Below the pieces are notes generated by a model. The model worked only from the letters and a program-made list of their open reading frames with translations. It made no database searches and was not told the origin of the DNA. A stretch of 64,000 bases of DNA from Tetraselmis striata (taxonomy: Eukaryota; Chlorophyta; Chlorodendrophyceae; Chlorodendrales; Chlorodendraceae), in contig VCJN01002775.1 in assembly GCA_006384855.1 (NCBI GenBank), positions 1 to 64,000 of the forward strand. Direction: 5' to 3'. Positions 11,456-40,000 of the stretch are shown here, in pieces (within the stretch, counting starts at the first letter, position 1; each line of letters opens with the position of its first letter). Both the position numbers and the translations under genes were made by a program.

Positions 11456-14400
11456 CACGCCTGGTGCTTACGCCTGCTCTGTCTGGAGCAGCTTGGTTCA
11501 GCGCGCGGTATAGTGCCGGCACACTTTTGGGCAGAGCGCCGGGGAGGGGATGGTGCCGCGGCTGCTGCATTGACGGCATGCACTGCCGCCCCGGATGACT
11601 GCGCGCGGCCGGCGCAGACTGGGCGGCGCGGCCCCTCTGGGGTCCCGCCCTGCTGTACAGCCCGCCGCACCCGTCGGCCCCGGGCGGCGCCGGGCAGCTG
11701 TGGATGTTCTACAGCCAGGGGCAGACGTGCCGGAAGGCCGTGGACACGGAGAGCGGGCTGCACTGGTCGCCAGGTGCACCGGCACGCGCCAAGCGCACCA
11801 CCCTGCAGCGCGCCCGCAGTCCCGCCTGGCTGCCCATGCTGGAGGGGGGTGACATCGCGGGTGGCTCCGGGTTGCGGGCGCAGGTGGGGACATCATGGCC
11901 GTCAGCTCCCCCAACGGGCACGACTGGAGCAACCCGGTGGTGCTGCTCAGCCAGCCCGCGCAGGTACGGACTGTCCTTCGCGTGGCTCATCAGTCAGTGT
12001 TTTTCCATGTCAATCTCTGCTGTGTTTTCCGTGTCGCTTTCCGTGTATGGCCTCGTATCGTTTCAGTGTCGGTAATTCACACGTGGCCACTTAAACACAC
12101 ACATACATATGTATACACACATGCAAATAAATTCATCTCTACAATTTAGATTTATGTATTATGTATATTTATATGTGTGACTGTTCGCTATGCTCGTCAG
12201 CGTGAAGCGGGCGCACTGAGTTTTGCTCTCCAAACTATCACAGACATGCCATCCTATCCTCAACGCCGGTACCTGCACAGCTTCCAGCAAAACAGAGTGC
12301 AATGGCAGCACTGCCCACCAGAGTTTTCCCTCCTTGGGGTAGGCCATTGGGGACGGTGCGCTGCACCGATCGCTGTGCTACGCCCGTCAGCAGCGATCAA
12401 CTGCCGCTGCTGACAACGTACCAGTACACGTGACTTAACCCTTATTGCATGCTAGCACGGCATCACGGCAATCCTAGACCCCCCTTTTCCCTCCTCCGCA
12501 AGTGATGCGGACTGTTATGGGAGAGGGGAAGAGGCGGGGGGGAGGCTGATCGCCCCGTGGCTGTGCTCCTCTCTCAGGGCGGCGTCCCGTTTGTGACGGC
12601 CAACTCGCCGGCGGTGACCGCGAAGGGGCACTGGCTGCTGCCCTTCTGGGGGGAGCTGCCGCGGGAGTCGACCTGCGCCAGGTGCGGCGGGCGGGGCATT
12701 CGGGGCCGTGTGCCGACAACCCCCCCCCCCCCCCCCCCCCCGGCCCAGCACGCTATTGCAGGTAGCTGCCTGTCGCTGGGGTGCATCGCGTGAGGCAGCC
12801 GGGGATCCTGACGTGGCCGTCTGCACGCTGTGCGGCCCGCAGCGCCAAAGTCTCGGGGAACTCGGCGGGCGTGTTGATCTCCGAGGACCGCGGCGCCAGC
12901 TGGGCCGTGAGCGCGCCGATAAAGGTGGCGCCGTCGGCCCTGTCCCAGCTGTGCCCGTCCCAATGATGCGGCGCCGTTGGACGGCCACCTGTCTGGTACT
13001 TATATGTATGTGTGTGGTCCATCTAACAATACATATGAACGGTATGCGTAAATGTTGGAGTTCATGTACATATCCATACTCACACACATATGATTACTAT
13101 AAATATGTATAGACTTTCTCGCAAACTTTTAAAATTACAAGTATGGATTCACTTAGATTACCGCCAATACATGAACACGCACATACATAGCGACTACATC
13201 CATTCATCCACCCATCCGTGCATGCATGCATGCATGCATACATACATATATACATACATACATACATACATATACATACTCATACATACATACATACATC
13301 CAGGATTTTAAATAAAGATTCTATAAGGATAGTTACTCGCGGACTTCTACCGTCAATATCAGAGTATTGATAAGCGACCGAGGTAGCGGAAGACACGATG
13401 ATAGTACTAGATAGCGCTGAAGGGAAAGCAATCCTGGAATGGTCGTTAATTGAAAATTACTGATAGTTTCGGTACCAGCAAGGACTACGGCGACACGATA
13501 AGCGTAGTAATCGTGTACGTAATGTCATCGCCGTGCATCGGTCCGCCTTCAAGTATTGTTATGTATTCAAAACAAATGATGTAGCATTTTCCTGAAAAAC
13601 TGGCAATGCCCAATCAAACAATGTCCTTAGTGCTGTCCGAGATGGATTCGCAATACAACGAAGATGTATCCGTCAGTTTGCTTTCAAGTAAAGTCAAATT
13701 AGTAAGACATTTTTAGTCTATTCTTTTCTGTTTCTATTTCTAATTGACTCAATTGCATCCTAATACATATACATGCATACTCATACATACATACATCCAT
13801 GCATACAAACTCATACATACATACACGCATACCTACATAGGTTTGTGTACCCATGCCACCGGTACCATTGGTCTGTGCGCACAGTATGGAGGGCTTGTCG
13901 CGCTCGTTTGATGTCTTCTGGTCTGGAGTCGAGGGCTTGTTTGCCGAGGTCTGAGGCGGTGCGCTGCTTCTTTGTGACAGGCCAACGGCACCTGGCTCAT
14001 CGAAGGCACCATCGTGCCCTGGACAAGGGGGCCCTGCTGCAGCTGTTCCGGTCGGAGCTCGGCCGGATCTACCAGGTGCGCCTTGCCGGCGCCTCCGCCA
14101 TGCAGAGACCCGCAGTGACACCGGCTTCTTTGGGCGAGAATACTGTGGCGCTGACGAGGTGCCCCGTATGCGCGTGCGCCCAGTCGCGGTCCTTCGACGG
14201 AGGGCACACGTGGTCGGAGCCCGAGATGAACAAACCAGCGCCTCCCCAACCCCAACTCCAAGGTGGCCCGCGCTGGCGCTCAGCAACGGCGAGATCGCGC
14301 TGGTGTACAACAACCACAAGAAGCACAGCGCGCCCAAGCGCGCGCGGGTCGCTGCTGTTCATCGCGCTCAGCGCCGACCGCGGCGCCACTGGCGCGACGT

Positions 14401-14584
14401 CGCCCGCCTGGAGCTGGCCTTCATGGCGGGCGCGCGGTTCCACTACCCCTCGCTGCTGCAGGTGGGCTGCAAGCTGGTCATCTCGTACACCGTGGGCTGG
14501 GCGACCGGGTACAGCCCGCCCGCAGGCGTGGGCCCCCCGACGGGAATTAAGGTGGCCATGGTGCACCTGAAAACCGCCTCCTGA
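9921..14584 (+). CDS. Sialidase-fold (BNR repeat) protein, plant-type, multi-exon, possibly broken
   Basis: A six-bladed-propeller sialidase-like protein; whether it cleaves sialic acid is unknown. Met 9921 starts a hydrophobic signal-like N terminus (LALVTTVLAAAMGSYAL), suggesting secretion or membrane anchoring. Exon pieces in order: FAPNIQPYP (10294-10381), THMATLAPMPG..LLAAWQ (about 10837-10907), SVNDEGETGQF (about 10990-11090), PALLYSPP..LWMFYSQG (about 11620-11780), GGDIMAVSSPNGHDWS (about 11884-11963), GHWLLPFWGEL (12579-12680), the Asp box SEDRGASW (12880-12903), EGTIV..FRSELGRIYQ (13981-14075), SFDGGHTWSEPE (14190-14225), LPNPNSKV, IALSADRGAT and FHYPSLLQVG..VAMVHLKT, with stop TGA at 14582. 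The order matches plant sialidase-superfamily proteins. Within the last two exons the conserved blocks lie in at least four different frames, so either the gene is decaying or the assembly has single-base gaps. TGTAA follows at 14594. Introns carry C tracts and CATA microsatellites. Confidence 0.75.
13215..13300. repeat. CATA/CATG microsatellite
   Basis: Runs of CATGCATGCATG and CATACATACATA in a sialidase-gene intron. A related run lies at about 13765-13840. Confidence 0.8.
13480..13770 (+). repeat. AT-rich dispersed repeat, copy 1
   Basis: Shares the order of blocks GTGCATCGGTCCGC, TTTTCCTGAA, CAAACAATGT, GATTCGCAATAC, GATGTATCCGTCA and TTGCATCCTAATA with 20690-21005 (same strand) and, in part, with 19190-19345 (opposite strand). 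Much more AT-rich than its surroundings. It lies in an intron of the sialidase-fold gene. Confidence 0.6.
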
Positions 14585-14599
14585 GGTGATCAATGTAAA

Positions 14600-16225
14600 A
14601 TAAAGAAATACATGCCTGCATACATACATGCATACATGCCTGCCTGCCTGCCTGCCAGCCTGCCTGCCGCTGATCATAGAAACGATCCGACTTGTGGACA
14701 TTTTCCATTCCTCTGCTGTCACCACAGCGGTACGGTGAGAAATGTTCAACCCCCGCCCAAGGTGGCAGCAGTGAGCCCCCCCCCCCCCCCCCCCCCCTCC
14801 CTCCCATGAGCGAACATCACCTTGCTGAGTGACTGGCCCTGTTTATTCACTGATGCCTCAGCGCATCACCATTATTATTATCATCTCATGTAATTATCTT
14901 CCTCATAACCATTACCATTGTTGGCGGCTGCAGGCTGTATCTCAACATTATGCTGCACTTGGCCTTCAGAGGAGCGCACGCTACGTGCACTGTCACCCGC
15001 GGGGGTGGCAGCAGACAATCTGCGGGTTGGTGTCGGTCGGGCCATGAGACAGCTGGCATGTTTAGCATCAGAGACTAAACGGGAACAAAGCTCAATTTCA
15101 AGAACTTTCACAGTTCAAGTATGCTGCGCCGTTCATGCTGAACCGTGCAAGTTATCGGCTGACAGTGCAGGCTGCAGGCTGCATGGGTGTCGTGTTCGCA
15201 ACCCGGGGGGGGGAGGCGTCACTAAACAAAACATCTTGCGTGTATGCTGCTGCAGACGTAGAGCATACAGGGAAGGGGCGAGTAATAGCCCCGCCAGGGG
15301 GGGTACTACCATCTCAACTTCGAGCGAGTGGCACCGCTCGTATCATTCAATACAGCCAGCCAATAGTTCAGCCATTATCGTCAGCAGCCAGCACCCGCAG
15401 ATTCGCCATTCATACACACATTCCTCATGTCGATGACGAGTACTAGTATGGTATAGCGCAAGGCGCGAGGAATGGCAGTATAGGTATTCAGGAATGTCGT
15501 TATTCGCACGAAATACCCGTGCATGTATCCTCCCCTTGACGCCGACGCCCAAGCAATACAACGATGGTAGTACGTCGTGGCCATATGCTGGCGGGACCGC
15601 CTGGCATAGTTGCGTTGCTCAATATTGATTTCTACATATTGCATAATATATCATGGACCTGCTAAGCCCCCCACGCCAGAGGAAGTGGCAGTTTTTTATT
15701 CCTGAATCCCAATGATGACATAATTGCGCTGCGTGATTATTTCGCGCATCAGCACATACTACCTTCAAAAAAGCTTTTCGCGCGATATAATTCTAACTTC
15801 GCACTAATCTAGCTATCGATAGAGAAGATGCCCAAACCGCTGACTAAATAAATTAACAATAACGCAAGTATGTTATTAAATGCATATGTGTATCAATGTG
15901 TGTGTGTAGGAGGGCAATATATCGGAAGTATCTACTAATATTATATTGCGCGCAGCTTCTAGAAGATGCGCAGCTTCTAAATCCTCGACATCACTTTCTT
16001 AATTATGAGTACTGCGGGTACTCGCAGCGAGTATTTCACGAAAATTAAATACACTGTATAAAGTATGGTAAATTGATGTTCACTGCTGCACCGGTAGTAC
16101 CGGTGACCTCCCGGCATTTTTCAAGCTCTGTGGCACCATCCGGCCGGAACAGAGAGTGTAGGAAGACTAATTTGGGGGAGCCAAAGACGTCCTCCGAGCC
16201 CGAACTTCCGCGCTCAATATTTCGT
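14600..16225. other. Intergenic stretch with microsatellite and C tract
   Basis: Holds a CTGC/CATG microsatellite (about 14610-14668) and a C tract at 14778-14797 directly preceded by GTGAGC, which looks like a 5' splice site of the kind seen in the genes of this window. From 15600 to 16050 the sequence becomes AT-rich with no recognisable gene. Confidence 0.5.
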
Positions 16226-16229
16226 TCTG

Positions 16230-16900
16230 TCCAATGCAACTATTGCTTCATTTGCGCATCAACCAGGACCGGAAGGATGTGCGCTTCAAGGTGTCGGCAT
16301 CTATTCTGCCATCGGTAGGGGGGATCTCATCTTTCCCTCTTTTCAGATGAAACTTAGTCCGCATGGCTGCTTTGACATGGACTTCATCGCCTTTGCAAAG
16401 TCACTGTCCTTTCCATTCCGGTGTGCTTCCTCTGTGCAGGGTGCCAACGTGTCGCTCAAGCTTGATGTGAAAGCGGAACTGGGGGCAGGACCAGCGCTCG
16501 CGCTCGCAGCCCTGGACCCCAGCCTCGGTGGGCTACTGTCCATTGAGCACCTGCGCCTTGGTCTAGAGCAATGCAACCTTGGCCTGACCATTGCCGAGCT
16601 GCACATGGCTGCGGCAGCTTACTCTGTCTTGCGTCCCGATGGCCTACGCGTGAGGTACGGGCCTAATTGCATCTGTGAATCTTATTTGATTGCTGACGTT
16701 TCACCCTTTTGGTCATGGTTGAGACTCTTGCCATGACCTGGCACAGTACTCGTCCCTGACACGTGTTTTCCCTGTCAGATGGGTGCAGCTGTTGCATGAC
16801 ATGTTGCATTCCACCGAGCATACTGGAGCTCATGGAGAGCTTTGATGAGACAGCAATGATTCTGGCGCTGCACGAGGAGAAATCATACTGGGAGGCCGCT
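16230..16900 (+). pseudogene. Gene remnant with an EF-hand-like segment
   Basis: Plus-strand pieces with coding character: HLRINQDRKDVRFKVSASI (about 16236-16310), then a longer piece (about 16438-16655) with VSLKLDVKAELGAG and a helix-loop-helix-like stretch DPSLGGLLSIEHL..GLTIAELHMAAAAY. A last piece, WVQLLHDMLHSTEHTG, starts at about 16785. The spacing of acidic and hydrophobic residues resembles an EF-hand pair, but no canonical calcium loop is clear. The coding signal stops where a LINE fragment begins (16925), so I infer the gene was cut by that insertion. The family is not recognised. Confidence 0.35.
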
Positions 16901-16924
16901 GCACGCACTGCGCCTCGCTCTTGT

Positions 16925-17345
16925 AGTTCAAAACCATGCGGTACGGTGTCAAGTACACTGCAGTGCCCCATGCCACGGCGGTGGTGGATCGGTTTGAGCG
17001 CTCCCTGTTGGGCGGTTTGCAAATAGGGTTGGCGGTGCGGGCTGGGTACATCATGGCATGGCACGGCGTCTGGATGGAACGGCCCTCCGCGGAACATTCT
17101 GACAATGCGAGAATACACCCCATGGTCGTCTCTGGAACTGAGGGGACATGAGCAAGGGGGCTCGCCAGATAGTCCGCGCCGCCGGGTCCCTCGCGGCGCA
17201 TCGGGGTGTGTTCTCATGGAGAGGCGCCCGGTGCATCACTCACCAACGTCAGACGGCTTTCCTCGGTGCAGCCCACGGGGACTTCATTAAGGCGCAATGC
17301 TTGGCCTGGTGGCAGCAGCTTGGGAGCCCTTCAGCAGTTCAGCTC
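16925..17345 (+). mobile_element. LINE 3'-end fragment (copy 2 of 3)
   Basis: Homologous to 62980-63340: MRYGVKYTAVP, then VDRFERSLLG, with a different end on the 3' side. 5'-truncated and broken. It abuts the EF-hand-like remnant. Confidence 0.65.
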
Positions 17346-17734
17346 TATGCTAGTTTACGCTAATTTTGCAAACAATGATGCGGCAGTGAGGCCGCGTCAT
17401 GGGAGTTGGGACGCGCTGTGTCATCCGGCGTTGGTCGGTGCTGCGCGGGCCCAAATGCCGCAGCCATATCGCGCGAAAGTACCCACATACCCACGCACAT
17501 GACCGCGGCCTCTCGCAGATTATATGATTTCATCCACTGCACATCGTGTGATCGTGATGCATGCATGCACTCGACGGTCATGGCAGACGTGTGGCAACGG
17601 GGTCGCCTCCTCCGGGCGCCCGTTTACACAGGACACCGCCTTTCTCCTGGCGCCCTGGTGGCCACGGCGCGGCGCAGAGACAGAAGTAGCCCATGCATCG
17701 GTGTGACTCTTGCAAAAATCACGCCGAAAAGCCC
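17346..17734. other. 3' flank of the SBNO gene
   Basis: No gene is recognised. It should hold the 3' untranslated region and poly(A) site of the minus-strand gene ending at 17735; I see no clear TGTAA on that strand. Confidence 0.4.
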
Positions 17735-34373
<16,639 letters not shown>

Positions 34374-35141
34374 GGTGGCGTGAAACTGCGCCCCCACTGC
34401 GCTGGCCCGCGTCGGCCGCAGGAGGCGGCTGCTGGGGTTGTCGGCCCGGTCCGAGACGATCAAGGCGGTTCGCCGGATGATGACACCCTGGCACTGTCCG
34501 CCACCTGTGCCCCCGTCCTGCTTGCTCCACACCGCTCGGCGGCGGCTGATGCGTCTGTCTTGCCCTAGCCTGTTACGAGCTGGACGGCTGTGGGGTGGGT
34601 TGCGCCGGTGCTTGTCCTGCCCACTAATACTCGTGCGCTGGGGGGGGTGGGGGGGGGGGGGGGGGGGGGGGGGCAGATGGCCAGACGGGAGGGCCCAGTT
34701 AGATAGTGGTGGGTTGCAGGGATGGCGTCTCGGAGAGTTGGTAGATGAGATATTGCAGTCTCGGGGCCCGGCGTTCCGGCGTTCAGGCGTTCCGCTCAGA
34801 CCTTATCTCGCAAGCAACATGAGGATAGCGACTCTGTTCCTGTCAAGTTCGAAAAGTCGGTGCTCGCCGCCAACCGTACGTACACCTGTAGGCATCAGTG
34901 CTTGCGCTATTCTGAGAAGTGAATCACGACGCTAAACTTTTTGGTTACAGGGAGAGCGTCAAATCACGACGCTTCGTTGTTCCGTATCGTATTTGCGAAA
35001 GTTTCTCTTGGTAATCCTTACTCGCAATGAACTACGAGTACGGAATTTCACCCGGTACCTGTACCCGATCTCCACACCTTGAATATTTATCGTATCGAAT
35101 TTCAAATCCGTTGGCTGTTTTAGAATTTTAATTAATGAACC
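34374..35141. other. 5' flank of SBNO gene
   Basis: Contains a G tract (about 34650-34673). The reading frame upstream of the chosen Met stays open to 34532, so the start could lie further out. No promoter element can be assigned. Sequence becomes AT-rich toward the LINE insertion site. Confidence 0.4.
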
Positions 35142-35155
35142 ATAAAACACCAGGT
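35142..35155. repeat. LINE target-site duplication, left
   Basis: ATAAAACACCAGGT, repeated exactly at 49538-49551. It defines the outer limits of the nested insertion. Confidence 0.9.
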
Positions 35156-35172
35156 TCCTTTCCTCCGCTACC

Positions 35173-36500
35173 TTGGTTCCCCTAGATAAGCTCACGCCGG
35201 CGGAGCGCAATGCGTTGGAACTAAGTGCCGGAGACATGAAGGGGTCCGTTCGACCCATTGGCATCGGCAGCGTGCTTGTCCGGTTCGCTATGCGCGTCCT
35301 CTTGCGCGCTCATGGCGAGCCCATCGCCCAATGGCTTGCCGCCCGCGGCCAGTTCGGTTTTGGCGTTAAGGGTGGCGTGGAACTAGTTCAATTCCTTGTG
35401 CGATCTCTCCTAGACTCGGACCCATCCCTCGTCTTGGTGCAGCTTGACGCCGAAAACGCGTTCAATTCCTTCTACCGCTCCGAAATGTTCCGCACACTGC
35501 TCGAGGACCCTGTTTGGCAGCCTCTTTTGCGTTCGGCGATCATGCTTTATGGTCAAGAGTCCAATCTGTACGTTTTCGACGGCTCCCAACCCGGTCCCTC
35601 TCTCCGGATTCCAAGCCGTCGAGGGGCCCGCCAGGGTTGCGTCCTCGGCCTCATCCTGTTCGCCGCCGTCGCTGCCCGAGTGTACGCTCGCATCGGCGCG
35701 GCTGCCCCCAGTCACTCAGTGTTGGCGGCTTTCTCAGACGACGTCAACCTGGTCGGCACTGGTGATGGACTTGCGCTTGCTACGTGGGTGGCCCCGTCCG
35801 CTTTTGCCGCCGTTGGGTTAAGCGTCACCATTCGCAAACGACAGGCGTATTGTCAGCTTGGCTCTTCGTCTCCGTTCGGCGCCCTTCCATTTGGGCATTT
35901 GTTGCATGGTGTTGCAGTCTCCTCGTCCGGAATCAAGGTGCTTGGGGCCCCTGTGGGCTCGGCCACTTTCGCCCGGGAACTGCTGGACTAAACGGTCGAA
36001 AGATTTCACCAATTCGGCTCCCGCCTTGTCGGTTTGGCAGACCACTTCCACTCCCACACTGCTACTCGCTTGCTGCAAGTTTGTGGCCGTCGTTTTGGCC
36101 ACCATCTCCGCTCCACGCCTCGGGGCCTGGGTCGATCCGAGGGGTATGGCGACACTATTACGTCTTTCCTCGAAGATGCAGACGCCGCCGCATTTTCAAC
36201 GCTTGCCGGCATATGGGGTGTTAGCCCCGACCTCTTGGATACGCCCTCCATGCGCACGCAGCTGTCCCTCCCGGTCCAATTTGGGGGCCTCGGCATCGGC
36301 GATAATGTGGTTATAGCAGATGCCTCCCACATCGGCGCTGCCGCCCCCGTGGTTGGCCAAGCTGTCACTTTCCTCCGTGCTCAACACGCCACCCTGAGCG
36401 ACGCCGGGGCGTTCTTTTCCGACCCGTCCGGCGTATACAGCCCTCATAGCCTCTACCTTGTTGGGGCGTCCTCGATCCACCAGGCCATGGCCACCCCAAC
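35173..36500 (+). pseudogene. LINE reverse transcriptase segment
   Basis: Reverse transcriptase blocks: QLDAENAFNSF (about 35440-35475, first catalytic Asp), RRGARQGCVLG (about 35615-35650), and FSDDVNLVG (about 35730-35760), the YADD-type active site with both Asp. The frame has one TAA at 35989-35991 and is open on both sides of it in the same frame, through GGLGIGDNV to MATPT at the Gypsy insertion site. The N-terminal part of the protein is missing through 5' truncation. Confidence 0.85.
36496..36500. repeat. Gypsy target-site duplication, left
   Basis: CCAAC, matched by CCAAC at 48024-48028 directly after the right LTR. Confidence 0.85.
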
Positions 36501-36696
36501 TGTTAGGGTTACCACTATAACCCTACCTGCATACTCATACCCATAATACTTGTAGACACACGCATGCTCGTGTATCTATATATACTCGTACCTGTACTAG
36601 TCATCTGCTCATTGCCCGCACGCCACCAGTACATGTTACATGTCTTACCGACGTCGGCCACATTACGCTCGCATGCTTCCACCAATGCCCGAGGCT

Positions 36697-36701
36697 GTCT
36701 G
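36697..36701. repeat. Copia target-site duplication, left
   Basis: GTCTG, matched by GTCTG at 42638-42642. The single, unoccupied GTCTG is seen at 47843-47847 in the other Gypsy LTR. Confidence 0.9.
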
Positions 36702-37016
36702 TGAACGGCTCAACCGATGAGTGATGGAAGGTGGAAGTGCTCGGAGCTACTTACAGTGGGTGCAGCGAGCCGGGCTCGAGCTGCTGGGACTAATGAAGTG
36801 AGTAGAGCAGCTGCGCGGGCCGAGCCTATTAGGATGGGCGGGGCGCGCGCACTAGCAGCGTGCTGATACTAGTCCTGTAATCTACGATATCTACAGTACT
36901 ATTGTCTTGTCTTGCTCGGGTCGGATGTGAAGTCCGGACGCGCGCGCAGCACGCCATCTACTGATATTGGTATCAGTAGATTGCCAGAAGGACCTGTCAG
37001 AGCACATACTCCAACA
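36702..37016 (-). repeat. Copia 3' LTR
   Basis: Begins TGAACGGCTC and ends CTCCAACA on the plus strand, with TG..CA termini. 315 bp, one base longer than its partner. Confidence 0.9.
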
Positions 37017-37030
37017 GCCCCCCTCGACGG
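37017..37030 (-). promoter_or_regulatory. Copia polypurine tract
   Basis: Minus-strand GAGGGGGGC directly before the 3' LTR, the usual plus-strand primer of LTR elements. Confidence 0.65.
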
Positions 37031-37085
37031 TACACCGGGGGTTCCAAAACGGGACCCGTGTGGCGTCGTCACTTCCGGAGTGTGC

Positions 37086-40000
37086 TCACCAGCCCATAGC
37101 AAAGCGGGCGTGCTTCTCCAGTGCAGGTCGAGGCAGGGGTTTGGTCATCATGTCCGCTGTGTTGAGGTCGGTGGCGATGTAGTTGACCCTGACTGTGCCT
37201 GCCTCCACATGGTCTTTGACAAAGTGCCACTTGACATCAATGTGTTTCGTCCTATCACTGATGACGGCGTTTGTGGCGTAGCTGATCGCCCCTTGGTTGT
37301 CCTCCATCATGATGAGTGGTTGCACCGGACTACCAAGGATCTCAGAGACGAGCATTTTGAGGTGAATGCCATCTTTGATCGCCTGTGCCAGTGACACTGT
37401 CTCGGCATCGACAGTCGACTGTGCAATGCCGCCACAGGTTTCCTGCGTCGCCGTGGGCATAAGAGCCGACTTGTAGCTGCATGCCCCGTGATCTCCGAGA
37501 CGGAACAGGTACCCACCACGGGATCGGCGCTGGATTAGGTCGGCGGCGAAGTCGGCATCTGCATAGCCGACCAGTCGCAGGTTATCAGTCGAGTCGGCAC
37601 CCAGAGTGATGCCACGATGCATAGTGCCTTTCAGGTATCGTAACACCTTCTTAAGCGCTGTCATGTGCATCACACGTGGCTCCTTCTGAACACTGCCCAG
37701 GATACTGAGGGCCGTCGTGATGTCTGGTCGAGTGCAAGTGCTGACGTACAGGAGGCAGCCCATCAGTCGCACGTACTGTGACCGACCATCAGCGTCCAGC
37801 AAGGGTGATTCGGAGACACTGGTAAGTGGCTGTTTGCAGAAGTCGGCCACCATAGGTACGTCGGACTTCTTGCAGTCAAGCATGCCGAATCTCTCCAGAA
37901 TCTCCTTGATGTAGGCTGTCTGTGTGAGGGTGATGCGTCGGTTGGGTCGATCGTAGGACACGGACATCCCACTAACCCAAGGGTCGTGTTGTCTCTTGAC
38001 CACGAACCGATTACGCAAGTCAGTTTCAAAGCTGTCCAACCAAGTGTCGTCATTGCCAGCCAGTTCCATGTCGTCCACATAGACTCCCATGGCAGCGTAG
38101 ATTTCTCCCTGCCGTAGGATGAAGATGCATGGGTCTGCCTTGCATTGGATCCAGCCGACACTGATTAGCCACATGGCCAGCAGCTTGCACCAGTATCTGC
38201 CAGACTGGCGGAGGCCATACAGACATTTGAGAAGTCTGCAGACTCTGCCAGAACCATCATCAAACCCCTGAAGCTGTCGCATGTACAGATACTCATCTGC
38301 CGGAATGGAAGCGTTGAGGTACGCCGCCACAGCATCAAGCTGCCGGAGGTGGAGCTGCATGGCGGCCACGATGGTGAAGAAGACCCGCAGACTGGAAATG
38401 CGGATGACAGGTGCGTATGTTTCCTTGCACGTGTCTCCATCTTTCTGGTAGTTGCCACATACAACAGCTCTGGCTTTCGCCTTGTCCAGAGTGCCATCAG
38501 GTGCTGCCTTGGCCACAAAGACCCACTGATTGGGTAGGATTGTCGCACCAGGTGGGCAGTCAACTAGTTCCCATGTACGGTTGGCCATCAGACCCTCATA
38601 CTCCTTGTGGATGGCTGGTTTCCAGAGGTCGCGGAATTCTGGGCTCATCGCCTCTTTGAAGTTGCGAGGTGTAGGTATGCCCGCAGCACTCAAGAGTGCA
38701 ACTGTCTGCTGCATGTTGCTCTCGCCGCTGGGGTCTGGAGGATAGCTGGCATAATCTGGTTGGGGGTCAGATGGGTCACGGTCCAAACAGATGCTGCCGC
38801 ATGCCATCATGGCCTGATACCGAGCTGGGGGTCGTCTCTCCCGGATGGGTCTGCTGTGCTGATCACTGATGCCTGTCTGCGCTGGGTGCTCTTGTTGCTC
38901 ATCTAGATCCATCTCCACCGTGGGCTGTTCTTCCTCAGCCTCAAGTATGATGGAGCTGTCAGTGTGTGGATCCGGAGCGAAGCCGCTCTCATTCTCGAGG
39001 AAACGGACATGGACGCTGACAGTGACCCTGCCTGTGGTGGGATTCAAGACCATCCACCCAGGTGCGCTGCCAGGGTAGCCCACAAAGATGCCAGTCCAGG
39101 CCTTGGAGTCTAGCTTTTTGCGAGTGCCATCAGGGACCTTGACAAACACCTTGCAGCCATAGACTCTGGCTTTGTCAATATGTGAATCAACATTGCCTTT
39201 GGTCAGTACAGAGAGCGGTGTCTGTCTGCCATCCGAATTACCAGCCGCTGTGACAGCACGCCGGTTCTTCAGCCAGAACGCTGTGCTGATTGCGGTTGCC
39301 CACAGCCGGCTAGGCACTGACATGTCTGCCATCATGCTAGTGGCACTGTCCCTGATGGTGCGCCATGGCCTCTCAATCTTGCCATGCTGATGATGGTAGT
39401 ACGGAGCGGTCCACTCAGTACGTCCCCCGATGCCACCTACTAGAGCGTCCATCGCATCTGTCTCGAAGATGGAGTCGCGATCAAAGCGGACCTCGGGAGC
39501 AAACGGACCATTGGACTCTGCCCAGTACTTGAGGTAATAGTGTCTGACCTCATTTAGCATTGAACGCATGGCTGTCAGCACTTCTGCTGCCTCTTTGGTT
39601 CTCAGATGTCTGTGCCACTGAAACCTCGATAGGCGGCAAATGATGCTGATAGTCCAACGATAGCCACCTGGTGATGTGATGTGGATAGGACCCAGTGTGT
39701 CAACAGAGAGTTGGCTGCAGCATGCATCAGGGAGGGCTGTAGGCTCTCGGTTGGCAATAGCGGCTGTTGCTTTGTTGAGTAGGCAGGAATGACAGGGGAG
39801 ATTCCTTACATCCGTAGGAAAGGCAGGTACAGCAGGTACACCATTGTGATGTTGTGCCTGGACTGTGCCCATGCCGGGATGGCCTAATCTCTTGTGCCAC
39901 AGGACTGCAGAGTCCTTAACTGTAGCACTAAGCATGGCAATGCTATCTTGTTGTCCAGCATGGGTAGGAGCAGCTCCATCCGCTGGCGCGAGGTCCAGTA

